From UBA5862 sp002408105 (GTDB lineage Bacteria > Pseudomonadota > Gammaproteobacteria > Pseudomonadales > UBA5862): DNA of 30,404 bases. Both the position numbers and the translations under genes were made by a program. Every line of letters starts with the position of its first letter. Position 1 is the first letter of the stretch. Below, one piece after another: positions 23,690 through 30,404 of this stretch. The stretch is from the NCBI GenBank assembly GCA_034189125.1, contig JAXHVB010000100.1:1-30404 (forward strand), given 5' to 3'. Under the pieces are notes generated by a model. That model ran no database searches. It was not told where the DNA came from and worked only from the letters and a program-made list of their open reading frames with translations.

Positions 23690-23890
23690 AGGGCACACCA
23701 AATGGCGCTCGAACAGCGCGGGGCAACTGCGATGAAGCCCGCATCCGCATACCAGCCGCAGGCCCCACGAATGCGGACATGGAGGCCAAAGACCTCGTGC
23801 ACCACCGCAACAGAGGGCAGTGCCTTCCCCTCGGGCTCGGCGTGGTCCAGCGCCAAACGGCGCCCATCCCGCGCCCATCCAAGCGCTCAT
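23690..23890 (-). pseudogene. Decayed N-terminal fragment of a dienelactone hydrolase-family gene
   Basis: On the minus strand 23886-23719 reads as a dienelactone hydrolase N terminus: RDGRRLALDHAEPEG, then PSVAVVHEVFGL, then HVRIRGACGWYADAGFIAVAP, matching the family pattern (A/V)VVxHExFGLnxxIRdxxdxxAxxGYxAxAP. The frame is blocked by TGA at 23889-23887 with no ATG inside it. After VAP the expected ALFER continues only in the neighbouring frame from 23719, which a single missing base would explain. Homology then stops, far short of the nucleophile Cys/Ser, His and Asp of a full protein of about 230-290 residues. The remnant lies between tauE and the DUF523 gene, downstream of the latter. Such a decay makes it non-functional. 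Confidence 0.7.
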
Positions 23891-23951
23891 TTCAGATGCC
23901 CTGCATGTGTGCACAGCTAAGCAGTGGTCAGGTCTGCGGACCCAGCGTACC

Positions 23952-23973
23952 AGCGCTGCCAAGGCACAGCGCT
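23952..23973 (-). terminator. Hairpin at the end of the DUF523-DUF1722 gene
   Basis: AGCGCTG (23952-23958) and CAGCGCT (23967-23973) form a perfect 7-base-pair stem with an 8-base loop, abutting the stop codon of the leftward gene. No T-run follows on that strand, so it is only a candidate terminator or 3' end stabiliser for the glnE-ilvE group. Confidence 0.4.
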
Positions 23974-24941
23974 CAGACGTGGTTGCGCAGCATCAACTCG
24001 GCCGGATGGGGATCCAGGTACACCTGGTTGGCAATGACCGGGTGGGGATGGCGACGGAAATGGTGTTTCATTAAAGTGAGTGGCACCACCAGCGGCACGC
24101 GGCCTTCGCGGTACTCGGCGATGAGCCGATGCAGCTCCGCCTTGTCCTCCAAGTCCAGGGCACGTTTGAGAAAACCTGCCATGTGTTCCAGCACATTGCT
24201 GTGGGAGCGTGGCGTGGCCACCTTAGACAGGCCGGACATGAGCTCGGCGATGTATGCCTGCGCCAGTGCCTCCGGATCGCGTTGCCCCGCCGCCGCAACC
24301 ACAGGGCCGAGCCGCCGGTAGGCTGCCTGGTTGTGGGCGAGGAGCAGGTACTTGTGTTGGGCATGGAACTGCACCAAGGCGCCCGCCGAAACACCCCGCG
24401 ACACCATCTGCCGCCAGCGGTGGTAGGTGAACACGCGGGTGATGAAGTTCTCGCGGAGTCGGGCGTCATTGAGCCGCCCCTCGTCCTCGACCGGCAGCTG
24501 AGGGAACCGGGCCAACAAGGCCTCGGCGTACAGACCGGAGCCCCTGGCCGGAGGGTGCCCGGGCTGTCGGTAGTGCTTGACGCCCTGCATCCCACAACTG
24601 GGTGAGCCGCGCTTCAAGATGTACCCGTCCAGCTGGCGCACCTGGTCGACGACCTGGTCCAGGTACTTCACCAGCGGAGCGGTCACGTCCAGCTCCGGAT
24701 CATTGACCCCGCGCGCCCGCACTGCACCGCCATCGCTGACCACCAGTCGAATCGTCGGTCGCGGTACTCCAAGACCAATCCCGACTTCGGGGCAAATGGG
24801 AACAAAATCCGCGTGCGGGCCCAGCACATCTGCCACAAAGTCATCACGCTTGTGGTTACCGTCGAAGCGAACGGGCTCGCCAATCAGGCAACTGCTGACG
24901 CCGATCCGCAGTGGCCTGTCTGGTTGAACAGTCGAAGTCAT
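23973..24941 (-). CDS. DUF523-DUF1722 fusion protein (TudS/YbgA-like)
   Basis: A 322-residue protein in two parts. The N-terminal DUF523 domain (about 10-150) has the three conserved cysteines: C18 in GVSSCLIGEPVRFDG, C50 in PICPEVGIGLGVPRP and C116 in LKRGSPSCG. DUF523 includes TudS, an iron-sulfur thiouracil desulfurase in which three such cysteines hold a [4Fe-4S] cluster. The C-terminal DUF1722 domain (about 180-310) is the YbgA family of unknown role, seen as YFAH/HKYLLLAHN-type motifs. E. coli YbgA itself lies beside the photolyase gene phr, but no photolyase gene is seen here. The ATG at 24941 is chosen since it begins just before RIGVSSCLIG and lies 16 bases after the upstream hydrolase gene; the longer reading frame overlaps that gene. 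Desulfurase function is inferred only. Confidence 0.87.
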   Translation of the reverse strand: MTSTVQPDRPLRIGVSSCLIGEPVRFDGNHKRDDFVADVLGPHADFVPICPEVGIGLGVPRPTIRLVVSDGGAVRARGVNDPELDVTAPLVKYLDQVVDQVRQLDGYILKRGSPSCGMQGVKHYRQPGHPPARGSGLYAEALLARFPQLPVEDEGRLNDARLRENFITRVFTYHRWRQMVSRGVSAGALVQFHAQHKYLLLAHNQAAYRRLGPVVAAAGQRDPEALAQAYIAELMSGLSKVATPRSHSNVLEHMAGFLKRALDLEDKAELHRLIAEYREGRVPLVVPLTLMKHHFRRHPHPVIANQVYLDPHPAELMLRNHV

Positions 24942-24957
24942 GGCTCTTCTTGGCAGG

Positions 24958-25515
24958 CTAAGGTGCTGCGGGCGCGTCGACTCGGGCCACTCGGCGCAGA
25001 AACGCTCCGAACAGGCCTTCAAGGACCGGGATGCGGTCGTTCAGGGTATGCCCCGCACGCAGCAGGTGGAGGTCACAGTCCACCGCCTGGGCAAACCGCT
25101 GGGCAGCGGAGACTGGCACAATGTCATCCGACCACCCGTGCACCACAGCAATCTCGCAGGTCTGCGGGGCGAATTCTGTCTCCTCGTAACCCGCCACAGG
25201 CAGGTACAGTGCCGGAGCCAGCAGAAACAACCCCTCCACTGCAAGCCGGTTGGCCACCACCGCCGAGACGTAGCCCCCCATGCTCGACCCCACCAGCAGG
25301 ACCGGGCGGACTTCTTCATCCAGCCGCCGAGTCAGCAGCTGAATGCGCTCGGTGGTGCTCAGGCCGCGGTAGTCCGGACTTTCCACCGCGAACCCCTGGT
25401 GTCTTGCCACCTCGGCCAGGGCGGTGATCTTGATGCCCCAAGGGCCGCTCTCCTTGCCGTGGGCGAAATAAACCACCGGCCGGGGTTGGTTCTCACCCAC
25501 CGATGACATCGACAT
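24958..25515 (-). CDS. Small alpha/beta hydrolase
   Basis: A 185-residue alpha/beta-hydrolase. The nucleophile elbow is GSSMGG (Ser78 in VLLVGSSMGGYVSAVVA), the acid is in VVHGWSDDIVPV (Asp130/131) and the histidine is in LLRAGHTLND (His156). The first strand and oxyanion turn is VVYFAHGKESGPWG. This resembles YqiA/UPF0227-type predicted esterases or small serine hydrolases. The substrate is unknown. The ATG at 25515 overlaps the 3' end of ilvE by 23 bases; ATG 25509 is an alternative, and no clear Shine-Dalgarno distinguishes them. It is in the middle of the glnE-ilvE-hydrolase-DUF523 leftward group. There is no signal peptide, so it is cytoplasmic. Confidence 0.87.
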   Translation of the reverse strand: MSMSSVGENQPRPVVYFAHGKESGPWGIKITALAEVARHQGFAVESPDYRGLSTTERIQLLTRRLDEEVRPVLLVGSSMGGYVSAVVANRLAVEGLFLLAPALYLPVAGYEETEFAPQTCEIAVVHGWSDDIVPVSAAQRFAQAVDCDLHLLRAGHTLNDRIPVLEGLFGAFLRRVARVDAPAAP

Positions 25516-26437
25516 AGGTGTGCCATTCAGGGTGCGCATCGCGCCGACCACTCACCTGATCGAAGTACATGCGCTGCAGCTCGGTGGTGATCGGTCCCCG
25601 CTTGCCCGCCCCGATGCGCCGCCCATCCAAGCTGCAAATGGGCGTGACCTCAGCGGCCGTGCCGGTAAAGAACGCCTCATCGGCGACATAGACCTCGTCT
25701 CTGGTGATGCGCTTCTCGATCACCGGCAGACCGAGTTCGTCCGCAAAGGTGAAGATGGTTCGCCGGGTGATGCCATCGAGGCAGCTGGTCAGTTCAGGGG
25801 TGTAGAGCGCCCCGTCACACACAATGAAGATGTTTTCCCCGGACCCTTCTGCGACATAGCCTTCGTTGTCGAGCAACAGCGCCTCTTCGGCGCCCGAGGC
25901 GATCGCCTCCTGCAGGGCAAGCATCGAGTTGATGTAGTTGCCGCACGCCTTGGCTTTGCACATGCTGATGTTGACGTGGTGCCGGGTGTAGGAAGAGGTG
26001 CGCACCTGAATGCCCTGCTCCAAGGCCTCGGGAGACATGTAGGCCGGCCATTCCCAGGCCGCGATGGCCACATGGACGCGCAGGCCATCGGCGCGCAGCC
26101 CCATGGCCTCAGAACCATAGAACGCCAGGGGCCGCAGGTAGGCTTCGGGAAGCCCATTGGCCCGAATGACTTCGATCTGGGCCTCATTGAGCGCTTCCTG
26201 GCTCCAAGGCATTTCCATGTTCATGATGTGCGCCGAGCGAAACAGCCGCGCGGTGTGGTCCTGCAACCGAAAAATCGCCGCACCGCGGTCGGTGCGGTAG
26301 GCCCGCGTACCCTCGAAGACACCCATGCCGTAGTGCAGGGTGTGGGTGAGCACGTGCACCCGGGCATCCCGCCAAGGCACCAGTTCACCATCAAACCAGA
26401 TCAGACCGTCGCGGTCCGCCATCGAGGGCTGAGACAT
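25493..26437 (-). CDS. ilvE: Branched-chain amino acid aminotransferase
   Basis: A 314-residue class IV PLP aminotransferase (E. coli IlvE 309). It catalyses the last step of valine, leucine and isoleucine synthesis with glutamate as donor. Family landmarks: WFDGELVPWRDARVHVLTHTL, HYGMGVFEGTRAYRT (34-48), LRPLAFYGSEAMGL, and the PLP lysine K163 in AKACGNYINSMLA. Towards the C terminus, EALLLDNEGYVAEGSGENIF and the DGITRRTIFTFADELG phosphate-binding region follow, then FFTGTAAEVTPI. The ATG at 26437 has AGGAG 11 bases upstream. It follows glnE by 32 bases; glnE-ilvE adjacency is also seen in Pseudomonas, and the genes probably form an operon. Confidence 0.95.
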   Translation of the reverse strand: MSQPSMADRDGLIWFDGELVPWRDARVHVLTHTLHYGMGVFEGTRAYRTDRGAAIFRLQDHTARLFRSAHIMNMEMPWSQEALNEAQIEVIRANGLPEAYLRPLAFYGSEAMGLRADGLRVHVAIAAWEWPAYMSPEALEQGIQVRTSSYTRHHVNISMCKAKACGNYINSMLALQEAIASGAEEALLLDNEGYVAEGSGENIFIVCDGALYTPELTSCLDGITRRTIFTFADELGLPVIEKRITRDEVYVADEAFFTGTAAEVTPICSLDGRRIGAGKRGPITTELQRMYFDQVSGRRDAHPEWHTYVDVIGG

Positions 26438-26469
26438 CGTTGTTGCAACTCCTGCAGGGGTTTTGGGGT

Positions 26470-29355
26470 TCAGGTGGCGCCGAACAGCTGTTCCCAGATG
26501 TCGCGCACCGACTGGCGGTCTTCAACGTAATCGGCGGCCTCCACAAGCACCGACACATTCATCAGCGCCAGACGATGGATGTCCGCGCGCAGCCGCTGGT
26601 AAACCGATTGCAGGCAGCGCGCGTGTTCAGGGGGCAGCAAGGCGGTTTCGGCCAGCACATCGAGCAAGCGCATGTTGTCGGTGAATTGTAACAGTTTCGG
26701 CTCCTGCCAAGACCACGCGAGAACCGCGTACTGCACCATGAATTCGATGTCGACGATGCCACCCGGGTCGTGTTTTAAGTGGAACCGGTCGGAACTCCCC
26801 GACGCCAGCTCGCGCAGCATGCGCTTGCGCATGGCGCAAACCTCCGTGGCCAACGCCGCGGGGTCACGCCGCACCCCAAGCACCTCCGCCCGAGCCTGCT
26901 CGAACCGCGCCCGCAGGCCATGGGCGCCGGCCACGACCCGGGCCCGCACCAGGGCCTGCTGCTCCCAAGTCCAGGCGTCCTCCCGCTGATAGCGGGCAAA
27001 ACCCTCAAGGGTGGTGACCAGCAGGCCCGCCCGCCCAGAGGGGCGCAGGCGCATATCGACCTCGTATAGCTGTCCCGAGGGTGTGCGCGCACCCAGTACG
27101 TGCAGCATGCGCTGGGCGAGACGGGTGTAGAAGACCGGGTTGTCGATGCTGCGGTCACCGTCCGTGGCGAACTGCTGCGGCGCTTCGTAGATGAATACCA
27201 GGTCAAGGTCAGAGCCGTACGAAAGCTCAATTCCGCCAAACTTCCCGTAGGCCACCACGATGAAGTCGGAGTCCGCGGCAACCCCGGGTGCGCGCTGGGG
27301 GCTGCCGTACTTGCGGGTCAGGTCGCGCCAGGCCAACCCCAACACCTGGACCAGTACCGCCTCAGCGATCCAGGTGAGGTAGTCGCTGACCCGCATCAGG
27401 GGCACCCGCTCGGCGACCTCGGCTGCTGCGACCCGCAACACGTGCGCATTCTTGAAGTAGCGCAGGCCCTCCATCTGCTGCTCGAGGTCGTCCTCTGGCA
27501 CCCGCAGCAGCCGCAGGTTGAGTTCCTGCTGGAGCGCCTTCCGTTCGGGGGGTGCATACAGCGCCTGGGCGTCTACAAACTCGTCCAACAGGCTCGGATG
27601 GCTTGCGATGGTCTCCGCGATCCAAGGGCTCAACCCCACCAGGGGCACCAAGTGACGCAGGGCCTCGGTGTTTTCCAGCAGCAAGACCAGATAGACACTG
27701 CGGCGCACCACCGCCTGAATGACTGGCAGCGCCCGCTCAAGGGCTTGCAGTGGCCGCGCCTGCTCCAGCAGCACATCAAGCAACACGGGCATCAAGCGGT
27801 CCAGTCGCTCACGGCCCTCCGTCTGCATGTCGGCGACTCGGGGCTGGGCGGCGAAGCGGTGCAACCGCTCTGCGAATGCGTCGGGTTCAGCGAGCCCCAA
27901 CTCGGCCAACGCCCGCTGCAGGGCGTCGCGCGCCGGCGCCAGCGGCCACAAATTGTGGCCAACGCGGGTGGCCTGACGGCCTGGGCTCGCCAGCGCCGGC
28001 TCCGGGTCACTGACCACGGCATGGAAATGGTGCTCAACCCGCGCCCGGTGTTGCGCCAGTTCGGCCTTGAAGTCGCCCCAGTTCGCGAACCCCATGGCGA
28101 TGGCAAGTCGCGTGCGGCCCAGGTCATCGGCTGGCAACTGTTGAGTTTGGGCATCCGCCTGTTCCTGCAGGTGGTGTTCGGCGCGGCGCAAAAAACAGTA
28201 CCCGGCGCGCAACTCATCGACTGCAGCGGCCGGCAAATGGCCATGGGCCGCAAGCTGCCCCAAGGCAACAAGCAGCGGCGCCTGCTGCAAGGCCGCGTCA
28301 CGTCCGCCATGAATCAATTGCAGCGCCTGGGCCACGAACTCGACCTCTCGGATCCCACCAGCCCCGAGCTTCAGGTTGTCTTCCAGTCCGCGCTGGCGCA
28401 CCTCGCGGTTGATCATGGACTTGAGCTCACGCAGTGCCTGCACCACGCTGAAATCCAGGTAGCGGCGGTAGACGAAAGGGTGCAGGATCTCGCGCAGGCG
28501 CTGGGCGGCGGGCGCAGGACCTGCAATGACGCGGGCCTTGACCATGGCGTAGCGTTCCCACATGCGCCCCTGGTCCTGGTAGTAGGCTTCCAGGGCGGCA
28601 AACTTGGGCACCAAAGCGCCGCTTTGCCCGTAAGGCCGCAGGCGCATGTCAACTCGAAAGACCTGCCCGTCGACGGTGGTCTCGTCCAGCATCTTGATGA
28701 CCCGCTGGCCCAACCGGGTGAAGAACACCGAATTCTCCAGGGGGCGCTCGGCATCGGTCTCACCGCCCTCTTCAAAGGCAAAGATCAGGTCAATGTCCGA
28801 TGAGAAGTTGAGTTCGCGGCCGCCGAGCTTGCCCATGGCGACCACCACCATGCCTTGAGGCGCGCCGCTTGATGCTCCCAGTGGCGTGCCCCAGCGCGCA
28901 CAACAGGCGCGGTAGAGCCAATCCACCGCGACCGCCACCGCGGCGTCGGCGAAGTCGGAGAGTTCGGCAAGGGTTTCATCCAGACCCGCAAGCCCACCAA
29001 GGTCTCGCCAGGCGATGCGAACCATTTCGCGCCGGCGCCAATGCCGCAGCGCCGCGCGCAGCTCATCTTCCTCCTTCACCGCCCCAAGGGACAACGCCTT
29101 GGCGTTGTAGATTCCGGACGGATAGGGCCGCTCCAGGTCGCCACTTCGCAGCAATTCGGAGAATTGGTCTGGCCGACTGATGGCGGATTCGGCAACCCAG
29201 TCACTGAGCGCCAAGCACCGCCACGCGATGCGCAGCTGCGCATCGGGCAACGACTCCAACTGCTCGCGCAGCACGTCCGGCAGGCGCCGCCAGTGGTTGT
29301 CGAGGATGTCCTGCAGCGCTTCGGTCGGGGCGATGGGGTGCTGAGCGTCGGTCAT
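26470..29355 (-). CDS. glnE: Bifunctional glutamine synthetase adenylyltransferase/adenylyl-removing enzyme
   Basis: A 961-residue protein (E. coli GlnE 946). It adenylylates glutamine synthetase to switch it off and removes the group to switch it on, under control of PII and glutamine. Both nucleotidyltransferase domains are intact: GKLGGRELNFSSDIDLIF (175-192) in the adenylyl-removing N-terminal half, and GKFGGIELSYGSDLDLVF (704-721) in the adenylyltransferase C-terminal half. Each is followed by a DMRLRPxG segment (VDMRLRPYGQSGAL and VDMRLRPSGRAGLL). The PII uridylyltransferase-like helical linkers include GGIREVEFVAQALQLIHGG and GGIVDIEFMVQYAVLAW. The ATG at 29355 gives the usual N-terminal length. 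It precedes ilvE in the same direction. Confidence 0.96.
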   Translation of the reverse strand: MTDAQHPIAPTEALQDILDNHWRRLPDVLREQLESLPDAQLRIAWRCLALSDWVAESAISRPDQFSELLRSGDLERPYPSGIYNAKALSLGAVKEEDELRAALRHWRRREMVRIAWRDLGGLAGLDETLAELSDFADAAVAVAVDWLYRACCARWGTPLGASSGAPQGMVVVAMGKLGGRELNFSSDIDLIFAFEEGGETDAERPLENSVFFTRLGQRVIKMLDETTVDGQVFRVDMRLRPYGQSGALVPKFAALEAYYQDQGRMWERYAMVKARVIAGPAPAAQRLREILHPFVYRRYLDFSVVQALRELKSMINREVRQRGLEDNLKLGAGGIREVEFVAQALQLIHGGRDAALQQAPLLVALGQLAAHGHLPAAAVDELRAGYCFLRRAEHHLQEQADAQTQQLPADDLGRTRLAIAMGFANWGDFKAELAQHRARVEHHFHAVVSDPEPALASPGRQATRVGHNLWPLAPARDALQRALAELGLAEPDAFAERLHRFAAQPRVADMQTEGRERLDRLMPVLLDVLLEQARPLQALERALPVIQAVVRRSVYLVLLLENTEALRHLVPLVGLSPWIAETIASHPSLLDEFVDAQALYAPPERKALQQELNLRLLRVPEDDLEQQMEGLRYFKNAHVLRVAAAEVAERVPLMRVSDYLTWIAEAVLVQVLGLAWRDLTRKYGSPQRAPGVAADSDFIVVAYGKFGGIELSYGSDLDLVFIYEAPQQFATDGDRSIDNPVFYTRLAQRMLHVLGARTPSGQLYEVDMRLRPSGRAGLLVTTLEGFARYQREDAWTWEQQALVRARVVAGAHGLRARFEQARAEVLGVRRDPAALATEVCAMRKRMLRELASGSSDRFHLKHDPGGIVDIEFMVQYAVLAWSWQEPKLLQFTDNMRLLDVLAETALLPPEHARCLQSVYQRLRADIHRLALMNVSVLVEAADYVEDRQSVRDIWEQLFGAT

Positions 29356-29386
29356 GGGGCTCGGTGGTTCGGCGGGCTCGCGGTGC

Positions 29387-29416
29387 AGTCTACCGAAAGA
29401 CGCGCTCCACTGTGAG
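29387..29416 (-). promoter_or_regulatory. Weak candidate promoter for glnE
   Basis: On the minus strand CTCACA (29416-29411), an 18-base spacer and TAGACT (29392-29387) lie in the short gap after the ATPase gene, 32 bases before the glnE start. Each hexamer is 4/6 to consensus. Cotranscription with the upstream ATPase gene is equally possible. Confidence 0.25.
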
Positions 29417-29423
29417 TTCAGGG

Positions 29424-30404
29424 CTACCAGCGGATGCGCCCAGGGGTTACCCGCATCACCTCGTCGATGGTGGTCACCCCTGCGGCCACTTTCCGGGCCC
29501 CACTGAGACGCAGCGGTTGCAACCCATCCCGCACGGCCTGACGCCGCAGTGCACTGAGGTCCAAATCGCCCGTCAACAGGTCCTGCAATGCCTCGTTCAT
29601 GCTGAGGATTTCATAGATCCCTGCCCGGCCTCGAAAGCCGGTTTCGCGGCATTCGAGGCAACCCACAGGTGCGCTTGCGCATGCTGGCGCGGGCGCGGTG
29701 AAGGGTTCAGTCAGCGCTGCCCAGCCCTGCGCATCCAGGGTCTGCTCCTGTTTGCAATAGGGACAGAGCGTGCGCACCAGGCGCTGCGCCATGATGCCCA
29801 CCAAAGTGGCCTTGATCAGATAAGGCGGCACACCCAATTCGAGCAGCCGGGTGATGGCGGTCGGGGCATCGTTGGTGTGCAGGGTTGAAAGCACCAAATG
29901 GCCGGTCAAGGCGGCCTGGATCGCCATTTCAGCGGTTTCCAGGTCTCGGATCTCACCGATCATGATGATGTCGGGGTCCTGGCGCAGCAACGAACGCACG
30001 CCGGCGGCAAAGCTCAGGTCGATGTTGTGCTGAACCTGCATCTGATTGAACGCCGGCTCCACCATTTCGATCGGGTCCTCGATGGTGCAGACGTTGACCG
30101 CCTCGGTGGCCAGGCGCTTGAGGCTGGAATACAGGGTGGTGGTCTTCCCCGAGCCCGTCGGGCCGGTGACCAGCACGATCCCACTCGGCTGGCCAATCAT
30201 CTCCTCCCAGGTGCGCTGGTCCTCTCCGGCGAGGCCGAGTTCTGCGAACCCGCGCAGCAGCACCTCTGGATCGAAGATCCGCAGCACCATCTTTTCACCA
30301 AAGGCCGTGGGCAGGGTCGATAGGCGCAACTCCACCTCGTTGCCTTGGGGGCTGCGGGTTTTCAAGCGTCCGTCCTGCGGCTTGCGCTTTTCGGCCACAT
30401 TGAG
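29424..30404 (-). CDS. GspE/PulE/PilB-type secretion or pilus ATPase (partial: start beyond window)
   Basis: The C-terminal 326 or so residues of a hexameric ATPase that powers type II secretion or type IV pilus assembly. The frame is open through the window end. Visible are the DGRLKTRSPQGNEVELRLS region of the N2/core junction, PTAFGEKMVLRIFD, Walker A GPTGSGKTTT, the Asp box TIEDPIE, Walker B LLRQDPDIIMIGEIRD, and the His box TLHTNDAPTAITRL. A zinc-binding CPYC...CLEC pair (RTLCPYCKQ and VGCLECRETGFRGR) is present as in GspE/PilB. The C-terminal region is normal. It could be PilB, GspE or a stand-alone family member; the missing N terminus and neighbours are needed to decide. It lies 68 bases upstream of glnE, in the same direction. 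Confidence 0.93.
   Translation of the reverse strand, partial: LNVAEKRKPQDGRLKTRSPQGNEVELRLSTLPTAFGEKMVLRIFDPEVLLRGFAELGLAGEDQRTWEEMIGQPSGIVLVTGPTGSGKTTTLYSSLKRLATEAVNVCTIEDPIEMVEPAFNQMQVQHNIDLSFAAGVRSLLRQDPDIIMIGEIRDLETAEMAIQAALTGHLVLSTLHTNDAPTAITRLLELGVPPYLIKATLVGIMAQRLVRTLCPYCKQEQTLDAQGWAALTEPFTAPAPACASAPVGCLECRETGFRGRAGIYEILSMNEALQDLLTGDLDLSALRRQAVRDGLQPLRLSGARKVAAGVTTIDEVMRVTPGRIRW

Noticed and set aside
23113..23856. Minus-strand 247-codon ORF opposite tauE
   Set aside because: Only its first 46 or so codons resemble dienelactone hydrolase; the rest is antisense of tauE and not coding. The real part is reported as a pseudogene.
1..30404. CRISPR arrays, tRNA/rRNA genes, transposons, integrases, toxin-antitoxin pairs
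   Set aside because: Looked for repeated spaced units, cloverleaf-like segments, terminal inverted repeats and transposase motifs; none was seen.

Overview
This GC-rich, gene-dense window looks like ordinary chromosome from a gammaproteobacterium. The evidence is a close Escherichia-type NDH-2 NADH dehydrogenase, a Slp-family lipoprotein, FetA/FetB (YbbL/YbbM) homologues, a LapA-domain protein, a six-gene (group 2) Mrp antiporter operon with fused A and B subunits, and a glnE-ilvE pair. The genus cannot be told from sequence alone. I see no tRNA, rRNA, CRISPR array, insertion sequence, phage gene or integrase, and no recognisable defence system.

Left part (1-8.3 kb), membrane lipid and envelope functions. 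A leftward group holds a large MscS-type channel, a tiny PLDc_N membrane protein, a YegS-like lipid kinase, an unrecognised 143-residue helical protein and possibly the first codons of another gene at the window edge. Facing away from it is a rightward pair: a phospholipase D fused to a VTT (DedA-like) membrane domain, and an endonuclease/exonuclease/phosphatase (EEP) family protein whose GTG start overlaps the PLD stop. NDH-2 follows about 100 bases later.

Middle part (8.3-14.4 kb). A leftward, tightly overlapped operon encodes the Mrp/Pha monovalent cation/proton antiporter (AB, C, D, E, F, G). It is preceded by a LapA-domain protein and a plausible sigma70 promoter. It converges on ndh.

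Right-centre (14.5-23.7 kb), all rightward. In order: a crotonase-fold enzyme; a secreted M16 zinc peptidase overlapping a Slp lipoprotein gene; FetA/FetB (ABC-type metal/iron export); a PAS-PAS-GGDEF protein whose EAL domain has lost its catalytic residues; and a TauE/SafE exporter.

Right end (23.7-30.4 kb), all leftward. In transcription order: a GspE/PilB-type ATPase (start outside the window), glnE, ilvE, an alpha/beta hydrolase, a DUF523-DUF1722 (TudS/YbgA-like) protein, and a decayed fragment of a dienelactone hydrolase gene between it and tauE.

Most genes are recognisable housekeeping or accessory families. The items most worth a second look are the PLD-VTT/EEP pair and its lipid-related neighbourhood, the degenerate EAL domain on an otherwise intact GGDEF protein, the M16-Slp overlap, the FetA with an altered Q-loop, the dienelactone hydrolase relic and the unrecognised small protein at the left edge. 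I did not find a clear-cut new system and do not claim one.
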